64,000 nucleotides of DNA from Ignavibacteriota bacterium (GTDB taxonomy: Bacteria; Bacteroidota; Ignavibacteria; UBA10030): assembly GCA_003170475.1 (NCBI GenBank), contig PMZI01000055.1, positions 62,001 to 126,000 of the forward strand, given 5' to 3'. The notes beneath the pieces are model-generated. The model did not search any database. It was not told the DNA's origin and saw only the letters and a program-made list of their open reading frames with translations. A program made the translations under genes and the position numbers. Below, one piece after another: positions 63,558 to 64,000 of this stretch; position 1 is the first letter of the stretch; each line of letters begins with the position of its first letter.

Positions 63558-64000
63558 TCACGCGTGACCAACGAGATGAAGTTGATACGCTGCGAAAACC
63601 ACTCCTCCAAGGAACAGGCCGAGTGTCACCAACACAACAATCACCGATTTAAAGATGCTGAGTTGATGACCCACCTTCGTGGCAACGACTGCCAGAACAA
63701 TTGTCCACACTGCAATAAGCGCATCAAACCCGATAAGCAGAACGTAGGAAACCGGCTTCATCAGGTATGGATGCGGGTTTCCGGTGAAAAGATACATGCC
63801 GAACGTTAGCAACTCGATTGGAAGGATGAAGACGAGCGAGAAGGCAACAGGAGTCAGCGAGTATCCCAAAACTCCGAGGGATCCGCGAAATCCTGCCATC
63901 CCCCCCAGTGTTTTCGCGAACAGATGATATACACCGGTGACCACAACTGCTGCAACGAGCCCGAGTACAATTCCAATTCCGACTGCTGCTGGAATCAGAT
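63558..64000 (-). CDS. Yip1 family membrane protein (partial at the window edge)
   Basis: The frame is open to the right end of the window. It shows at least four membrane helices, with HLFAKTLGGMAGFRGSLGVLGYSLTP and GFDALIAVWTIVLAVVATK being typical of Yip1-domain proteins (shown in part by FRGSLGVLGYSLTP). It ends HLVGHA. The N-terminus is missing. The function in bacteria is unknown. Confidence 0.75.
   Translation of the reverse strand, partial: LIPAAVGIGIVLGLVAAVVVTGVYHLFAKTLGGMAGFRGSLGVLGYSLTPVAFSLVFILPIELLTFGMYLFTGNPHPYLMKPVSYVLLIGFDALIAVWTIVLAVVATKVGHQLSIFKSVIVVLVTLGLFLGGVVFAAYQLHLVGHA

Overview
The window looks like a chromosomal segment of a Gram-negative bacterium of the Bacteroidota/Chlorobi side, most plausibly an Ignavibacteria-like lineage. 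The evidence is a TonB-dependent receptor with a carboxypeptidase-regulatory-like N-terminal domain, several outer-membrane barrels ending in an aromatic residue, a tmRNA with tag ANYNYALAA, and about 50% GC by eye. Unlike classical Bacteroidia, many genes carry good Shine-Dalgarno sequences and two promoters match sigma70 -35/-10 spacing. The lineage is an inference. I saw no tRNA, rRNA, CRISPR array, insertion sequence or phage.

Layout. 1-10.7 kb (+): a glycolate-oxidase-type pair (3' end of glcD, then glcF) split by a DNA methyltransferase and a dienelactone hydrolase, then a deoxyribosyltransferase-like gene, ygfZ, a LOG-family gene, an exported YncE-like propeller, a two-component system and an exported PepSY-like protein. 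10.9-27.8 kb (-): an inositol catabolism region. It holds a CUT2-type ABC importer followed by a fused FAD/Fe-S oxidase, then genes matching the Thermotoga maritima TM0412-TM0416 set (iolO, iolN, iolM, iolG, a PfkB kinase). An exported metallophosphoesterase, two outer-membrane barrels, an organophosphate/phosphate antiporter-family permease and a second zinc dehydrogenase are interleaved. 28-36 kb (+): a GntR/LacI-type regulator, a TonB-dependent receptor, a protein-tyrosine-phosphatase-like phytase, a second YncE-like propeller, a purple-acid-phosphatase-like enzyme and a small monooxygenase-fold protein. The two blocks diverge from 27.8-28.0 kb, where each of two promoters overlaps an identical palindromic operator in identical geometry.

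36-47 kb: an RND-pump relic, ssrA (tmRNA), phoB-phoR, a PiT phosphate transporter, two small membrane-protein genes, a porin-like gene and pstSCAB-phoU. A divergent pair of four-repeat, 11-bp-period Pho boxes lies between pit and pst. 47-54 kb: dapF, a Tat-exported Rieske protein and housekeeping genes (purL, mutS2, cvpA, yqeY). 54-64 kb: a zinc/manganese-type ABC importer lacking an ATPase gene, with an outer-membrane protein and a His/Cys-rich small protein; then a peroxiredoxin, a TolB-like propeller, an SDR, an M28 peptidase, and three genes at the right edge.

The main hypothesis is that 10.9-36 kb is an integrated phytate and inositol-phosphate utilisation locus. A TonB receptor and exported phosphatases would capture and trim phytate. 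The antiporter-type permease (inositol phosphate) and the ABC importer (free inositol) would carry the products in. IolG-M-N-O would convert inositol to tagaturonate. The phosphate-starvation regulon lies directly beside it. The parts are seen in the sequence; the joint function and the substrate assignments are inference.
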